Part shown: in pieces, positions 18,546 through 28,091 of the stretch
How positions within the stretch are numbered: position 1 is the stretch's first letter
Layout of the letters: each line of letters begins with the position of its first letter
Assembly: GCF_013041605.1 (NCBI RefSeq)
Contig: NZ_JABEQC010000009.1
Span: 124,001-188,000 of the forward strand
Length of the DNA: 64,000 nt
Direction: 5' to 3'
Source of the DNA: Vibrio plantisponsor
GTDB lineage: Bacteria > Pseudomonadota > Gammaproteobacteria > Enterobacterales > Vibrionaceae
Translations under genes and position numbers: made by a program
Notes under the pieces: generated by a model
The model's input: only the letters and a program-made list of their open reading frames with translations
What the model was told of the DNA's origin: nothing
The model's database searches: none

Positions 18546-19016
18546 TCAGTTCTTGGGTGCAGGTTTGGCAAACTGTTTAGCGAGGTTTTCGGCACCGAGT
18601 TGTCGGCAGTAACGTTGAGTAAGAGGTGCGTCTTTATTGTTCATCAAAGTCAGGCTGTTGATGCAGTCCACTAAATCCGACTGTTGTTGCTTTTCCAACT
18701 GCAATTCGAATTGCAGAGCTTCTCGATATAGGGTGTCTGGCAGAGTGGCTTTTAGTTTTCGGCGTAACTCCCGGTAGCTATGTAGCAGTGTTTCTGAGCG
18801 CCCGATACATTCAATAACTGTTTGCCAATCTTGCTCATGAAACGCTACTTGCTGCTCATCAAGCCATTTGAGCAGCAAGAGCAAATTTACGTTGCCGTTA
18901 TAGTGGTTTTGCAGGTGTAGGCACGCCTCTTTGACTTCTCGAACGCTGTAGTACTGCAAGCTGAATTGCCATAGTCGTTCCAACGTGAGTGAAATTCTGA
19001 CGTGCTCTTGGGTCAT
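18546..19016 (-). CDS. TIGR02444 family protein
   Basis: A 156-residue, mostly helical soluble protein of unknown function, typical of the yheS-yheT neighbourhood. It opens with MTQEHVRISLTLERLWQFSLQYYSV. The start is the ATG at 19016, which overlaps the yheS stop in an ATGA arrangement, so translation is probably coupled. A longer reading from 19070 lies inside yheS and is not supported. Recognition is moderate. Confidence 0.82.
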   Translation of the reverse strand: MTQEHVRISLTLERLWQFSLQYYSVREVKEACLHLQNHYNGNVNLLLLLKWLDEQQVAFHEQDWQTVIECIGRSETLLHSYRELRRKLKATLPDTLYREALQFELQLEKQQQSDLVDCINSLTLMNNKDAPLTQRYCRQLGAENLAKQFAKPAPKN

Positions 19017-20935
19017 TGACTGTTGAACTCCTGTTCCATTTCTTCCAGCGTCTCTTGCTCGCTCATCCACTCCATTTCGACCTCTTCGAGTTCGGATTTC
19101 GCCTGAGCTTGTGTAGCGAGAACTTGGTTAAGTTTAGCTTTGTTTTCTGCATCATACAGTGAGGACTCCGATAATTGTTGTTCAGAGTCCGCGACAATTT
19201 CGTTCAACTTATCCATTTTCGCTTCGAGTTGTGTCAGCTTTTTGCGAATTGGCGCAGTCAGCTTACGAAGTTCTGCTTCACGACGTTTTTGATCTTTCTT
19301 CGCTGCAGCGCTGTTAGCATTGTCTTTTGGTGCTGCTTGAGCTTGTTGCTCTTTGCGTTCTGCTTTTTGCTGATCCTGAAGCCATTTGTAGTAATCCGTT
19401 AAATCACCATCAAAAGGTGCCACTTGGCGGTCATGAACCAGGTACAAATCATCGGTAGTGGCACGAAGTAGATAGCGGTCATGGCTGACGATAACCATCG
19501 CGCCTTCGAAGCTTTGTAGTGCAAGAGTCAGGGCTTGACGCATATCCAAATCAAGGTGGTTGGTTGGTTCATCAAGTAATAGCAGGTTTGGTTTTTGCCA
19601 CACAATCAGAGCCAACACGAGGCGCGCTTTTTCACCACCTGAGAACGGTCCAACTTTATCCAGTGCTTTGTCACCGTTGAAGCCGAAACTACCCAGATAG
19701 TTGCGCAGTTCTAATTCGTTTTTCTCAGGCGCGATTTGCATCATGTGTTGCAAAGGCGTCTCTTCTGGATGAAGCGTTTCAAGCTGATGCTGCGCAAAGT
19801 AACCAATTTTCACCCCTTGTGAGTAGGATAGGTCACCACCTTGCGGAGTCAGTTCATTAGATAACAGTTTGATTAGGGTAGATTTACCCGCACCGTTTCG
19901 ACCAAGCAGACCAATGCGGCTGCCCGGAACGAGATTAAGACGAATCTTCTCTAGGATAAGGTTATCGCCGTATCCGGCGCTCACGTCATCCATCATTAAA
20001 ATTGGGTTTGGTAGTGCAGATGGCTCGCGGAATTCAAAGCTGAATGGGTTATCAAACTGAGCTGGCAACACTTTTTCCATTCGTTCTAAAGCTTTAATCC
20101 GGCTTTGCGCCTGACGAGCTTTAGACGCTTTGTAACGGAAGCGATCGATATAGCTCTGCATGTGGCTCATCTGCTTTTGTTGCTTCTGATACATAGCTTG
20201 CTGTTGCAACATCTTTTGCGCGCGTTGATTTTCAAACGAAGAGTAGTTGCCCGTGTATTCATTCAGCTTCTGATTCTCAATATGAATGATACGGTTGATG
20301 ATCGGGTCTAAGAAATCTCGGTCGTGGGAAATCAAAATCAAAGTTCCCGGATAGCTTTGTAACCAGCGCTCTAACCACATCACGGCATCTAAATCTAAGT
20401 GGTTAGTTGGTTCATCGAGCAATAGCAAATCAGAGCGGCAAATCAGTGCTTGTGCAAGGTTAAGGCGCATACGCCAGCCACCTGAAAACTGAGTCAGGTT
20501 CCATGACATCTGTTCTTGGCTAAAGCCTAAGCCGTCCAGCAGCTCTGAAGCACGAGCTCGGATGCTGTAACCGCCAATGGTTTCGATTTTGCCATGCAGC
20601 TCAGCTACTAGCGTGCCGTTGTCTGCAACTTCTGCTTCACTAAGTTGACGTTCTAAATCTCGGTATTCTCGGTCGCCATCGATAACGTATTCCAAAGCAC
20701 TGCGTTCTAAAGCCAGCGTTTCTTGCGCTACCCAAGCCAGTTCCCACTGAGCAGGTTTACTGAATGAGCCAGCATCAATAGATAGTTCGTCTTTCAAGAG
20801 GGCAAACAGGGTGGATTTACCACAACCGTTTTTACCCACTAAACCCACTTTGTCGCCTGGGTTGATGGTTGCTGATGCTTGGTCGAGCAGAGGTTTTCCG
20901 CCACGTAGTAGTTGGATGTCCGAGAAGATAATCAT
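19013..20935 (-). CDS. yheS: ABC-F ATPase YheS
   Basis: A 640-residue protein with two ABC ATPase domains and no membrane segment, the ABC-F architecture. These act on ribosomes during stalled or difficult translation. Walker A motifs are GKNGCGKST (about 35-43) and GRNGAGKST (about 342). Signature loops are FSGGWRMR and FSGGEKARL, with two LLLDEPTNHLDLD Walker B segments. The inter-domain linker (about 240-300) is Gln/Lys-rich, and a C-terminal coiled coil (about 545-635) is rich in Glu, Gln and Lys. Confidence 0.96.
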   Translation of the reverse strand: MIIFSDIQLLRGGKPLLDQASATINPGDKVGLVGKNGCGKSTLFALLKDELSIDAGSFSKPAQWELAWVAQETLALERSALEYVIDGDREYRDLERQLSEAEVADNGTLVAELHGKIETIGGYSIRARASELLDGLGFSQEQMSWNLTQFSGGWRMRLNLAQALICRSDLLLLDEPTNHLDLDAVMWLERWLQSYPGTLILISHDRDFLDPIINRIIHIENQKLNEYTGNYSSFENQRAQKMLQQQAMYQKQQKQMSHMQSYIDRFRYKASKARQAQSRIKALERMEKVLPAQFDNPFSFEFREPSALPNPILMMDDVSAGYGDNLILEKIRLNLVPGSRIGLLGRNGAGKSTLIKLLSNELTPQGGDLSYSQGVKIGYFAQHQLETLHPEETPLQHMMQIAPEKNELELRNYLGSFGFNGDKALDKVGPFSGGEKARLVLALIVWQKPNLLLLDEPTNHLDLDMRQALTLALQSFEGAMVIVSHDRYLLRATTDDLYLVHDRQVAPFDGDLTDYYKWLQDQQKAERKEQQAQAAPKDNANSAAAKKDQKRREAELRKLTAPIRKKLTQLEAKMDKLNEIVADSEQQLSESSLYDAENKAKLNQVLATQAQAKSELEEVEMEWMSEQETLEEMEQEFNSQ

Positions 20936-21039
20936 AAATTTGTTTTAGCTATTAATAGAGTTGCCGTTGAGATTTCGCCCAGAATAGTAGGGGCAACGAG
21001 GATAAATGTCGATCATTATGCAATTTACGTTATGATGCT

Positions 21040-21166
21040 TATGCCCTTCCTATTTGAAGGTGCAGCGGTGTTGGCTACGTTCGTTCACCCCAATTACATA
21101 GTTATCTATGCTCATGGGGACTCACTCACTTGCCGCCTAGCTGCAACTCCAACTAGTTTGGGTATA
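21040..21166. repeat. ERIC/IRU intergenic repeat, full length (127 bp)
   Basis: The element runs from TATGCCC (21040) to GGGTATA (21160-21166), 127 bp, the classical ERIC length. On the minus strand it contains ATTGGGGTGAACG, matching the ERIC2 primer core; on the plus strand ATGCTCATGGGGACTCAC matches the ERIC1R core. The ends form the expected inverted termini. It is non-coding and fills the gap between divergent yheS and kefG, so it may be transcribed with kefG as a structured leader. Confidence 0.9.
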
Positions 21167-21210
21167 GCAACAGTTACCAATTTGATAACGTTACGGAGTG
21201 CCGTCAAGGA

Positions 21211-21789
21211 ATGACACAAGATACGCCGTCTGCTTTACAAAAGCCTAAAGTATTAGTGATTTATGCTCACCCTGAGCCACATCACTCCATTGCAAACCAA
21301 GTGATGATTAAGAAGATCTCTTCACTTGAGCACGTCTCTATTCTTGATCTCTATGCCACATACCCAGACTTTTTCATCGATGTTCAAGCTGAGCGCCAGC
21401 GCTTGTTAGAACATGATGTGATTGTGTTTCAGCACCCTTTGTATATGTATTCCTGTCCGGCGCTACTTAAGGAATGGATGGATAGAATACTGGCAAAAGG
21501 ATTCGCTTTTGGTAACAAAAGTGCGCTGCAGGGGAAAGTCTGGCGCAGTGTCATCACCACTGGCGGTAACATCGATGCTTTTGGTGAGAAGGGCTATAAC
21601 CGTTATCCGTTGAAAGACATTTTACAACCATTTGAACTGACCGCGGCATTGTGTCGTATGCAATGGATAGAACCCATGGTGCTGTATTGGTCGCGCAATG
21701 TTAGTGACATTGAGCGATATCAACACGCAGAAGCCTATAGACAGTGGTTATTGGACCCGTTAGCTGAGCAAGGAGAGCATCATGGCTGA
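21211..21789 (+). CDS. kefG: KefG, ancillary protein of the KefB potassium efflux system
   Basis: A flavodoxin-like quinone oxidoreductase-family protein (192 residues) needed for full activity of KefB. The FMN-site segments are IYAHPEPHHSIANQ near the N-terminus, FQHPLYMYSCPALLKEWMDR (about 72-91) and TTGGNIDAFGEKGYNR. It overlaps kefB by 8 bp, indicating co-translation. ACGGAG at 21194-21199 and AAGGA directly before the ATG are both possible ribosome-binding sequences. Confidence 0.93.
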   Translation: MTQDTPSALQKPKVLVIYAHPEPHHSIANQVMIKKISSLEHVSILDLYATYPDFFIDVQAERQRLLEHDVIVFQHPLYMYSCPALLKEWMDRILAKGFAFGNKSALQGKVWRSVITTGGNIDAFGEKGYNRYPLKDILQPFELTAALCRMQWIEPMVLYWSRNVSDIERYQHAEAYRQWLLDPLAEQGEHHG

Positions 21790-23587
21790 AGTAAGCAGTG
21801 ATTTTCTACAAAGCACAGCCGTTTTTCTTACCGCAGCTGTGGTGGCAGTACCTTTAGCGCAAAGGGCTGGGCTTGGTTCTGTTCTGGGGTATTTACTTGC
21901 GGGTGTGATCATCGGACCTTGGGGATTGGGCTTAATCAGCGATGTTGAAGCGATTATGCACTTTGCTGAGTTTGGCGTGGTTTTGCTGCTGTTTCTGATT
22001 GGCTTAGAGCTAAACCCGAGAAAACTGTGGCAAATGCGTGGGCCTATTTTGGGACTGGGTGGTGCGCAGGTTGTGGTGACGACAGCCGTGATTGCCAGCC
22101 TGACTTCGTTGCTGGGCATCGGCTGGCAAAGCAGTCTAGTTATTGGCATGGGGTTGGCGCTCTCTTCAACCGCAATTGCATTACGCGTGATAGAAGAAAG
22201 AGGTTTAACTCGAACGGAAACGGGACAATCCGGTTTTGCTGTTCTGCTATTCCAAGATATTGCGGTAATTCCAATGCTAGCACTGTTACCAGTATTGGCG
22301 GGAAACACTGGCGGAAGCTGGCTTGATGTCGTGTGGATGTTATGTGGCATTGTTGGTTTATTGGTGGGCGGTCATTACCTTCTGAGCCCTCTGTTTCGCT
22401 ACATCGTATTAAGTGGTGTACGAGAGTTGTTTACTGTTGCCGCGCTACTGCTGGTGATTGGTATCGCTCTATTGATGCAACAATTAGGTTTGTCGATGGC
22501 GCTTGGTACCTTCTTAGCTGGGGTGCTGTTGGCCGAAAGTGAGTTCCGTCACGAGCTAGAAATTGCTATCGAGCCTTTTAAAGGTTTACTGCTTGGGCTG
22601 TTTTTTATCTCTGTTGGTATGGCGGTCGATTTAGGGCTACTTGCTCTTGAGCCGTTAAGCATATTGTTGGCTGTGATTGGGCTGGTGACTGTCAAAGGTC
22701 TACTTCTTTATGTCTTAGCTCGTTTTTCTGGCACTAGAGCAAAAGCGCGCAGTCGCATGGCTGCAATACTGAGCCAAGGCGGTGAGTTTGCTTTTGTTAT
22801 CTTTACTGCCGCGAGCAGCCAAGGGCTGCTCAAATCAGAGCAAGTCGCCTTTTTATTAGTAGTGGTGAGCTTATCGATGGTGACAACGCCGTTATTGCTA
22901 TCGGCTCAAAATCGCTGGTTCGCTCGTAATTTGAATAACTCCGATGAAGAAAAGTTGGCATCGGACGTATTTGATAAAGAACCGAGAGTCATCATCGCTG
23001 GATTTGGCCGTTTTGGGCAGATTGTTGGTCGTTTGATGTATGCCAACAAGATCAAAATTACGGTATTAGAAAGTGATGCCAGCCAAATAAAATTACTACG
23101 CAAATACGGATATAAAGTATTCTATGGCGACGCCACTCAGCTTGAGTTATTGAGAGCGGCGGGCGCCGATGAAGCAGAGGCAATTGTTATCTGTACCGAC
23201 GCGCCTGATGAAGTGGTGAAAATAGTTGAGCTTTGCAAACATCACTTCCCTAAATTGAAAATATTGGCGCGTGCACGTAGCCGTGTTGAAGCCTACCAAT
23301 TAATGAATCACGGTGTTGAGCGTTACTCTCGCGAAACCTTTTTAGGTGCGTTGGATCTTGGTCGACAAACGTTAATCTCGTTAGGTATGCATCCTTATGA
23401 AGCGAAGCGAGCAGAAGCGCATTTTCGTAAGTTAGATATGGCTATGCTTAAAGAGTTGTTGCCTCAGCACAATGAAGGCAAGCAGCTTAACTTAAGAGCC
23501 AAAGAAGCTCGTAAAGAGTTGGAAGAAATTTTTGGCCGCGAGATGGACGGTGATAAGCAGTCTCGTAGCTATTGGGAAAAAGACTAA
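21782..23587 (+). CDS. kefB: Glutathione-regulated potassium-efflux antiporter KefB
   Basis: A CPA2-family K+/H+ antiporter (601 residues) that acidifies the cytosol to protect against electrophiles. About 12 membrane segments occupy residues 1-380. They include the conserved FLIGLELNPRKLW and LFQDIAVIPMLAL. The C-terminal RCK/TrkA-N domain (about 398-520) has GFGRFGQIVGRLM for nucleotide binding. The HALSSTAIALR region is that of Kef proteins (here GLALSSTAIALR). The gene overlaps kefG. Confidence 0.95.
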   Translation: MAEVSSDFLQSTAVFLTAAVVAVPLAQRAGLGSVLGYLLAGVIIGPWGLGLISDVEAIMHFAEFGVVLLLFLIGLELNPRKLWQMRGPILGLGGAQVVVTTAVIASLTSLLGIGWQSSLVIGMGLALSSTAIALRVIEERGLTRTETGQSGFAVLLFQDIAVIPMLALLPVLAGNTGGSWLDVVWMLCGIVGLLVGGHYLLSPLFRYIVLSGVRELFTVAALLLVIGIALLMQQLGLSMALGTFLAGVLLAESEFRHELEIAIEPFKGLLLGLFFISVGMAVDLGLLALEPLSILLAVIGLVTVKGLLLYVLARFSGTRAKARSRMAAILSQGGEFAFVIFTAASSQGLLKSEQVAFLLVVVSLSMVTTPLLLSAQNRWFARNLNNSDEEKLASDVFDKEPRVIIAGFGRFGQIVGRLMYANKIKITVLESDASQIKLLRKYGYKVFYGDATQLELLRAAGADEAEAIVICTDAPDEVVKIVELCKHHFPKLKILARARSRVEAYQLMNHGVERYSRETFLGALDLGRQTLISLGMHPYEAKRAEAHFRKLDMAMLKELLPQHNEGKQLNLRAKEARKELEEIFGREMDGDKQSRSYWEKD

Positions 23588-23616
23588 AAGAACAAGTAAG
23601 TAGTAGGAACCAATAC

Positions 23617-23817
23617 GTGAATATAAAAAAACGCTTTATCGCAGGGGCAAGTTGTCCGAGTTGTAAAGCTCAAGATACCTTACGCTGGTGGATAGAGAAC
23701 AACATAGAGCTGGTGGAATGCGTTGAATGCGATTATTCAGAACAGCGTAAACCGAAAGCTGTAGAGAAAAGTGAACACGCTCAGGAGCAAATGATCGGTA
23801 TTTTTAAGCCGGAATAA
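23617..23817 (+). CDS. yheV: YheV family putative metal-binding protein (GTG start)
   Basis: A 66-residue protein with a likely zinc ribbon: SCPSC near residue 12 and ECVECDY near 36. It lies between kefB and slyD, as in E. coli. The family starts at NIKKRFIAGASCPSC, which corresponds to the GTG at 23617 with AGGAAC upstream. The open frame extends back into kefB, but that part is not conserved. Function unknown. Confidence 0.85.
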   Translation: MNIKKRFIAGASCPSCKAQDTLRWWIENNIELVECVECDYSEQRKPKAVEKSEHAQEQMIGIFKPE

Positions 23818-23915
23818 TTGAGTTTCTGCTCACGATCCCCATAATATCCACCATTAGATTATTTTTAGGCATGACTTAATGTGTCTAAAAGCACCAAAAC
23901 CGCCCTGGAGCCGTT

Positions 23916-24497
23916 ATGAAAATTGAAAAGAACGTGGTTGTAAGCCTTGCTTACCAAGTAAAACTGGAAGATGGCATCGTTGTTGACCAATCCACAGTGG
24001 AAGCACCACTAGATTACCTACATGGTCACAACAACCTAATCACTGGCCTTGAAAAAGAGCTAGAAGGCAAAGTAGCAGGTGACAAGTTCACTGCAACTAT
24101 CGCACCTGAAGATGCATACGGTGAGCACAGCGATGATCTTGTTCAACGCGTTCCTGCAGACGTATTCCAAGGTGTTGATGAGATCGAAGTAGGTATGCGC
24201 TTCCTAGCGGATACTGACCAAGGTCCAATCCCTGTAGAAATTACAGAAGTTGATGGTGATGAAGTTGTGGTTGACGGTAACCATATGCTTGCTGGTCACA
24301 CTCTGACTTTCGATGTAGAAGTTGTTGCAGTTCGTGAAGCAACTGCTGAAGAACTTGAACACGGCCACGTACACCACGCGGGTGGCTGTGGCGGCCACGG
24401 CCACGATCATGATGATCACGAATGTTGTGGTGGTCACGGTCATAGCCATGATCACGACCACAAAGATGGTTGTTGTGGCGGCGGTCACTGCCACTAA
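23916..24497 (+). CDS. slyD: FKBP-type peptidyl-prolyl isomerase and metallochaperone SlyD
   Basis: A 193-residue chaperone/prolyl isomerase that also carries nickel. The FKBP domain (1-70 and about 120-145), interrupted by the IF flap domain, includes DGIVVDQSTVEAPLDYLHGHNNLI. The tail from about 146 is extremely His/Cys-rich (HVHHAGGCGGHGHDHDDHEC and onward), the metal-binding region. The repetitive GGTCAC/CACGAC codons of this tail explain the spurious antisense frames. SD GGAG precedes the ATG. Confidence 0.97.
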   Translation: MKIEKNVVVSLAYQVKLEDGIVVDQSTVEAPLDYLHGHNNLITGLEKELEGKVAGDKFTATIAPEDAYGEHSDDLVQRVPADVFQGVDEIEVGMRFLADTDQGPIPVEITEVDGDEVVVDGNHMLAGHTLTFDVEVVAVREATAEELEHGHVHHAGGCGGHGHDHDDHECCGGHGHSHDHDHKDGCCGGGHCH

Positions 24498-24544
24498 TAG
24501 TTGAGTTATGGCTTGCGATAGGCAACGCCTAGCCCTATAAAGGA

Positions 24545-24578
24545 AAGCGTGAGTCGAGCAATCGGGTCACGCTTTTTT
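24545..24578 (+). terminator. Terminator after slyD
   Basis: AAGCGTGA (24545-24552) pairs with TCACGCTT (24567-24574), followed by a T-run. The loop is 14 nt. Confidence 0.8.
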
Positions 24579-24610
24579 ATTCTCGCTTTATCAATATACA
24601 AGGACTTTTT

Positions 24611-25570
24611 ATGCCGCAACCTTTCTCTATTGCGATTCATGGTGGTGCCGGAACAATTTTGCGTGAACAAATGAGTGATGAGCTCAAAGGTGAAATCGAG
24701 GCTGCGTTAGAGAAATCGGTCAAAGCGGGGCATGCGATTCTTGCGCAAGGAGGCGATGCTTTAGATGCAGTGGTCGCAGCAGTAAAAGTGTTGGAAGATG
24801 CGCCTCAGTTTAATGCAGGCAAAGGTTCGGTATTAACCAATAAAGAAATGGTTGAGATGGATGCTTCCGTAATGCATGGGCGAGAGATGGATGCAGGTGC
24901 CGTAACGGGTGTTCGCCATATTAAAAATCCGATTGAACTCGCTCGCGATGTGATGTTGAAAAGCGACCACGTTCTGCTTATGGGAGAGGGCGCCGAAGAG
25001 TTCGCATTTAACTTGGGTTATGAGTACACCGAGCAGGATTACTTCTTCACTGATCGTCGTTATGAACAACTGCAATCCATGAAAGAAAAAGGTCTGTTTG
25101 CACTGTCTGAAGCTAAGTACTCGACAGAAAAACAGTATCCAGACGACAAAAAATTTGGCACGGTTGGCGCGGTAGCGCTTGATCAGCAAGGCAATTTAGC
25201 AGCAGCTACAAGTACTGGTGGCATCACCAACAAAAAGTTTGGCCGCATCGGAGATTCACCAATCATAGGTGCAGGTACGATTGCTGAAAATGGTAATGTT
25301 GCTGTATCAACCACGGGCATGGGTGAGTTCTTCATTCGCAAAATGGTCGCATCAGATGTCGCTGCGAGAATGCGTTATTTAAAAGAGGATATTCACACCG
25401 CCTGTGAACACATTATTCAAGGTGATTTAAAGGCTATGGGTGGCGAGGGCGGCCTGATTGCGGTTGATGCAAGTGGTGAAATTCACTTTGCGATGAATAG
25501 CTTAGGAATGTATCGAGCAAGTGTTGATACTAAAGGTGATCTGCTCATCAAAATATATGCAGATGATTGA
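24611..25570 (+). CDS. iaaA: Isoaspartyl peptidase / L-asparaginase (Ntn hydrolase)
   Basis: A 319-residue plant-type asparaginase family member. It removes isoaspartyl residues from peptides and hydrolyses asparagine. The precursor self-cleaves before the nucleophile Thr184 in KKFGTVGAVALD, giving alpha and beta subunits. The opening AIHGGAGTI is characteristic, and TGGITNKKFGRIGDSPIIGAG and STTGMGEFFIR form the substrate site. No signal peptide is seen. It stands alone between slyD and purA. Confidence 0.92.
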   Translation: MPQPFSIAIHGGAGTILREQMSDELKGEIEAALEKSVKAGHAILAQGGDALDAVVAAVKVLEDAPQFNAGKGSVLTNKEMVEMDASVMHGREMDAGAVTGVRHIKNPIELARDVMLKSDHVLLMGEGAEEFAFNLGYEYTEQDYFFTDRRYEQLQSMKEKGLFALSEAKYSTEKQYPDDKKFGTVGAVALDQQGNLAAATSTGGITNKKFGRIGDSPIIGAGTIAENGNVAVSTTGMGEFFIRKMVASDVAARMRYLKEDIHTACEHIIQGDLKAMGGEGGLIAVDASGEIHFAMNSLGMYRASVDTKGDLLIKIYADD

Positions 25571-25590
25571 GTTTTAATCTGAAAAACGAG

Positions 25591-25657
25591 AATGACTGCG
25601 CCCGAATTTATTCGACTATTTTTTGCCTAAAAAATGACTGCAACGAATCAAATTCGA
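25591..25657 (+). promoter_or_regulatory. purA: Duplicated palindromic site at the purA promoter
   Basis: Two 25-bp copies, at 25591-25615 and 25633-25657, share AATGACTGC followed by CGAAT-N2/3-ATTCGA. Their starts are 42 bp apart, four turns of DNA. The second copy overlaps the spacer and -35 region of a likely extended -10 promoter (TGCTAGAAT, 25658-25666), so a repressor is plausible. It does not match the PurR consensus. The regulator is unknown. Confidence 0.5.
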
Positions 25658-25676
25658 TGCTAGAATCCATTTTTAA

Positions 25677-27014
<1,338 letters not shown>

Positions 27015-27033
27015 GTTAGATACTTGTTTATAG

Positions 27034-27059
27034 AACCGGCTCAATGAGCCGGTTTTTTT
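27034..27059 (+). terminator. Terminator after purA
   Basis: AACCGGCTC (27034-27042) pairs with GAGCCGGTT (27046-27054) around a 3-nt loop, followed by a T-run. It insulates motX from purA. Confidence 0.93.
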
Positions 27060-27125
27060 ATGCCGCAAGTGATGCTATTTTGTACGTCGGTGGCAATTAA
27101 TTGCCGATTATTTGCAAGATTAACC

Positions 27126-27152
27126 TAAAGAGATCCACTTAATCGCCGATAA
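27126..27152 (+). promoter_or_regulatory. motX: Sigma-28 (FliA) promoter for motX
   Basis: TAAA (27126-27129), a spacer of exactly 15 bp and GCCGATAA (27145-27152) match the flagellar sigma-28 consensus completely. The promoter lies 85 bp before the motX ATG. Confidence 0.85.
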
Positions 27153-27237
27153 AAAATCAAACCAGCCATTATGCGTAATAACGCTATACTCAATAAGCGG
27201 TGTTGTGTGGCTATCGGAATTAAGTAAGAGTGCATGT

Positions 27238-27873
27238 ATGAAGCTACGAACGGTGGCAGCTTCTCTGTTATTGGCATTGCATTCCTCGTTTAGTCACGCA
27301 GCTGTGGCCGATGTGGGGGAGCCTGTACCAATTTATACAGAAGCTGAACTCATAAAATTGATTGAAGAAAACAAGCATTTGGAACGTGTCAAAGCCGACA
27401 ATTGTCAGTTGGTGGAAGATATCGTTGCACGTGCCACTCGCATCAATTTGCCGTCATATGAGTTTTTGTATGGCGATATGTTGGCGTGGGGTGTCTGTGT
27501 CGATCAGGATGTCGAGCTCGGTTTGTATTACATGGAAAATGCTGCCCATCAAGGTTTGCCAACCGCACTTGAGCAGTTAGGTCGTTATTACTCACGCGGA
27601 ACGTTAGTCCAGCAAGATAAAGAGCGCGCTATACCTTATTTGCGTGAAGCTGCTTCTATGGGTAACTTGAATGCCCGTATTCAGTTGGCCGAACTGTTGT
27701 TGAGAGATTACGGTAGCCCTCTGGATTACGAGGATGCTTATCGCTGGCTCTATAACTCTGCAACGGCAGATCAAAGAGTGCATAACCGCATCAATATCCT
27801 ACGACAGGGTTTAGAGATGCGTATGCCAGAGAACATCATTGCGCGCGCAAAGCGTCGTGAAACCTTCTGGTAA
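27238..27873 (+). CDS. motX: Sodium-driven polar flagellar motor protein MotX
   Basis: A periplasmic protein of the T ring that, with MotY, holds the PomA/PomB stator around the Vibrio polar flagellum. The start at the ATG at 27238 gives 211 residues with a signal peptide ending near SFSHA (about 21). AAGAG lies 7 bp before the ATG; an in-frame GTG at 27205 has no support. Two or three Sel1-like repeats are visible (YEFLYGDMLAWGVCVDQDVE, AALEQLGRYYSRG type, about 85-175), plus paired cysteines. The upstream sigma-28 promoter fits late flagellar expression. Confidence 0.93.
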   Translation: MKLRTVAASLLLALHSSFSHAAVADVGEPVPIYTEAELIKLIEENKHLERVKADNCQLVEDIVARATRINLPSYEFLYGDMLAWGVCVDQDVELGLYYMENAAHQGLPTALEQLGRYYSRGTLVQQDKERAIPYLREAASMGNLNARIQLAELLLRDYGSPLDYEDAYRWLYNSATADQRVHNRINILRQGLEMRMPENIIARAKRRETFW

Positions 27874-28091
27874 ATTCTAGCTAATTGATTCTGCAAACAC
27901 ATTACTAGGTTCATGTTCAGCCTCTAGGGTTGAGCATGAATTTCTTACCTTTCTTCACTGTATTTCACTTTTATTACTTCAAAGATAGTGCAACAGAACT
28001 ATCTTATTAGTATTACTCACTTTTTATCCTTAAGCTTAACCACGCAGTAGGATATACTTTAATTCCCCTCTTACTTTAAGTAGGTCTGCCT

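Noticed and set aside
21760..22350. 196-residue minus-strand ORF opposite kefB
   Set aside because: It lies entirely antisense to the well-conserved N-terminus of KefB and shows no family features; a codon-bias shadow.
24204..24525. His-, Thr- and Val-rich ORFs on both strands over the slyD tail
   Set aside because: They arise from the repetitive His/Cys/Gly codons of the SlyD metal-binding tail read in other frames.
25591..25657. PurR operators at purA
   Set aside because: Neither copy matches the GCAAACGTTTGC core; kept as unknown sites.
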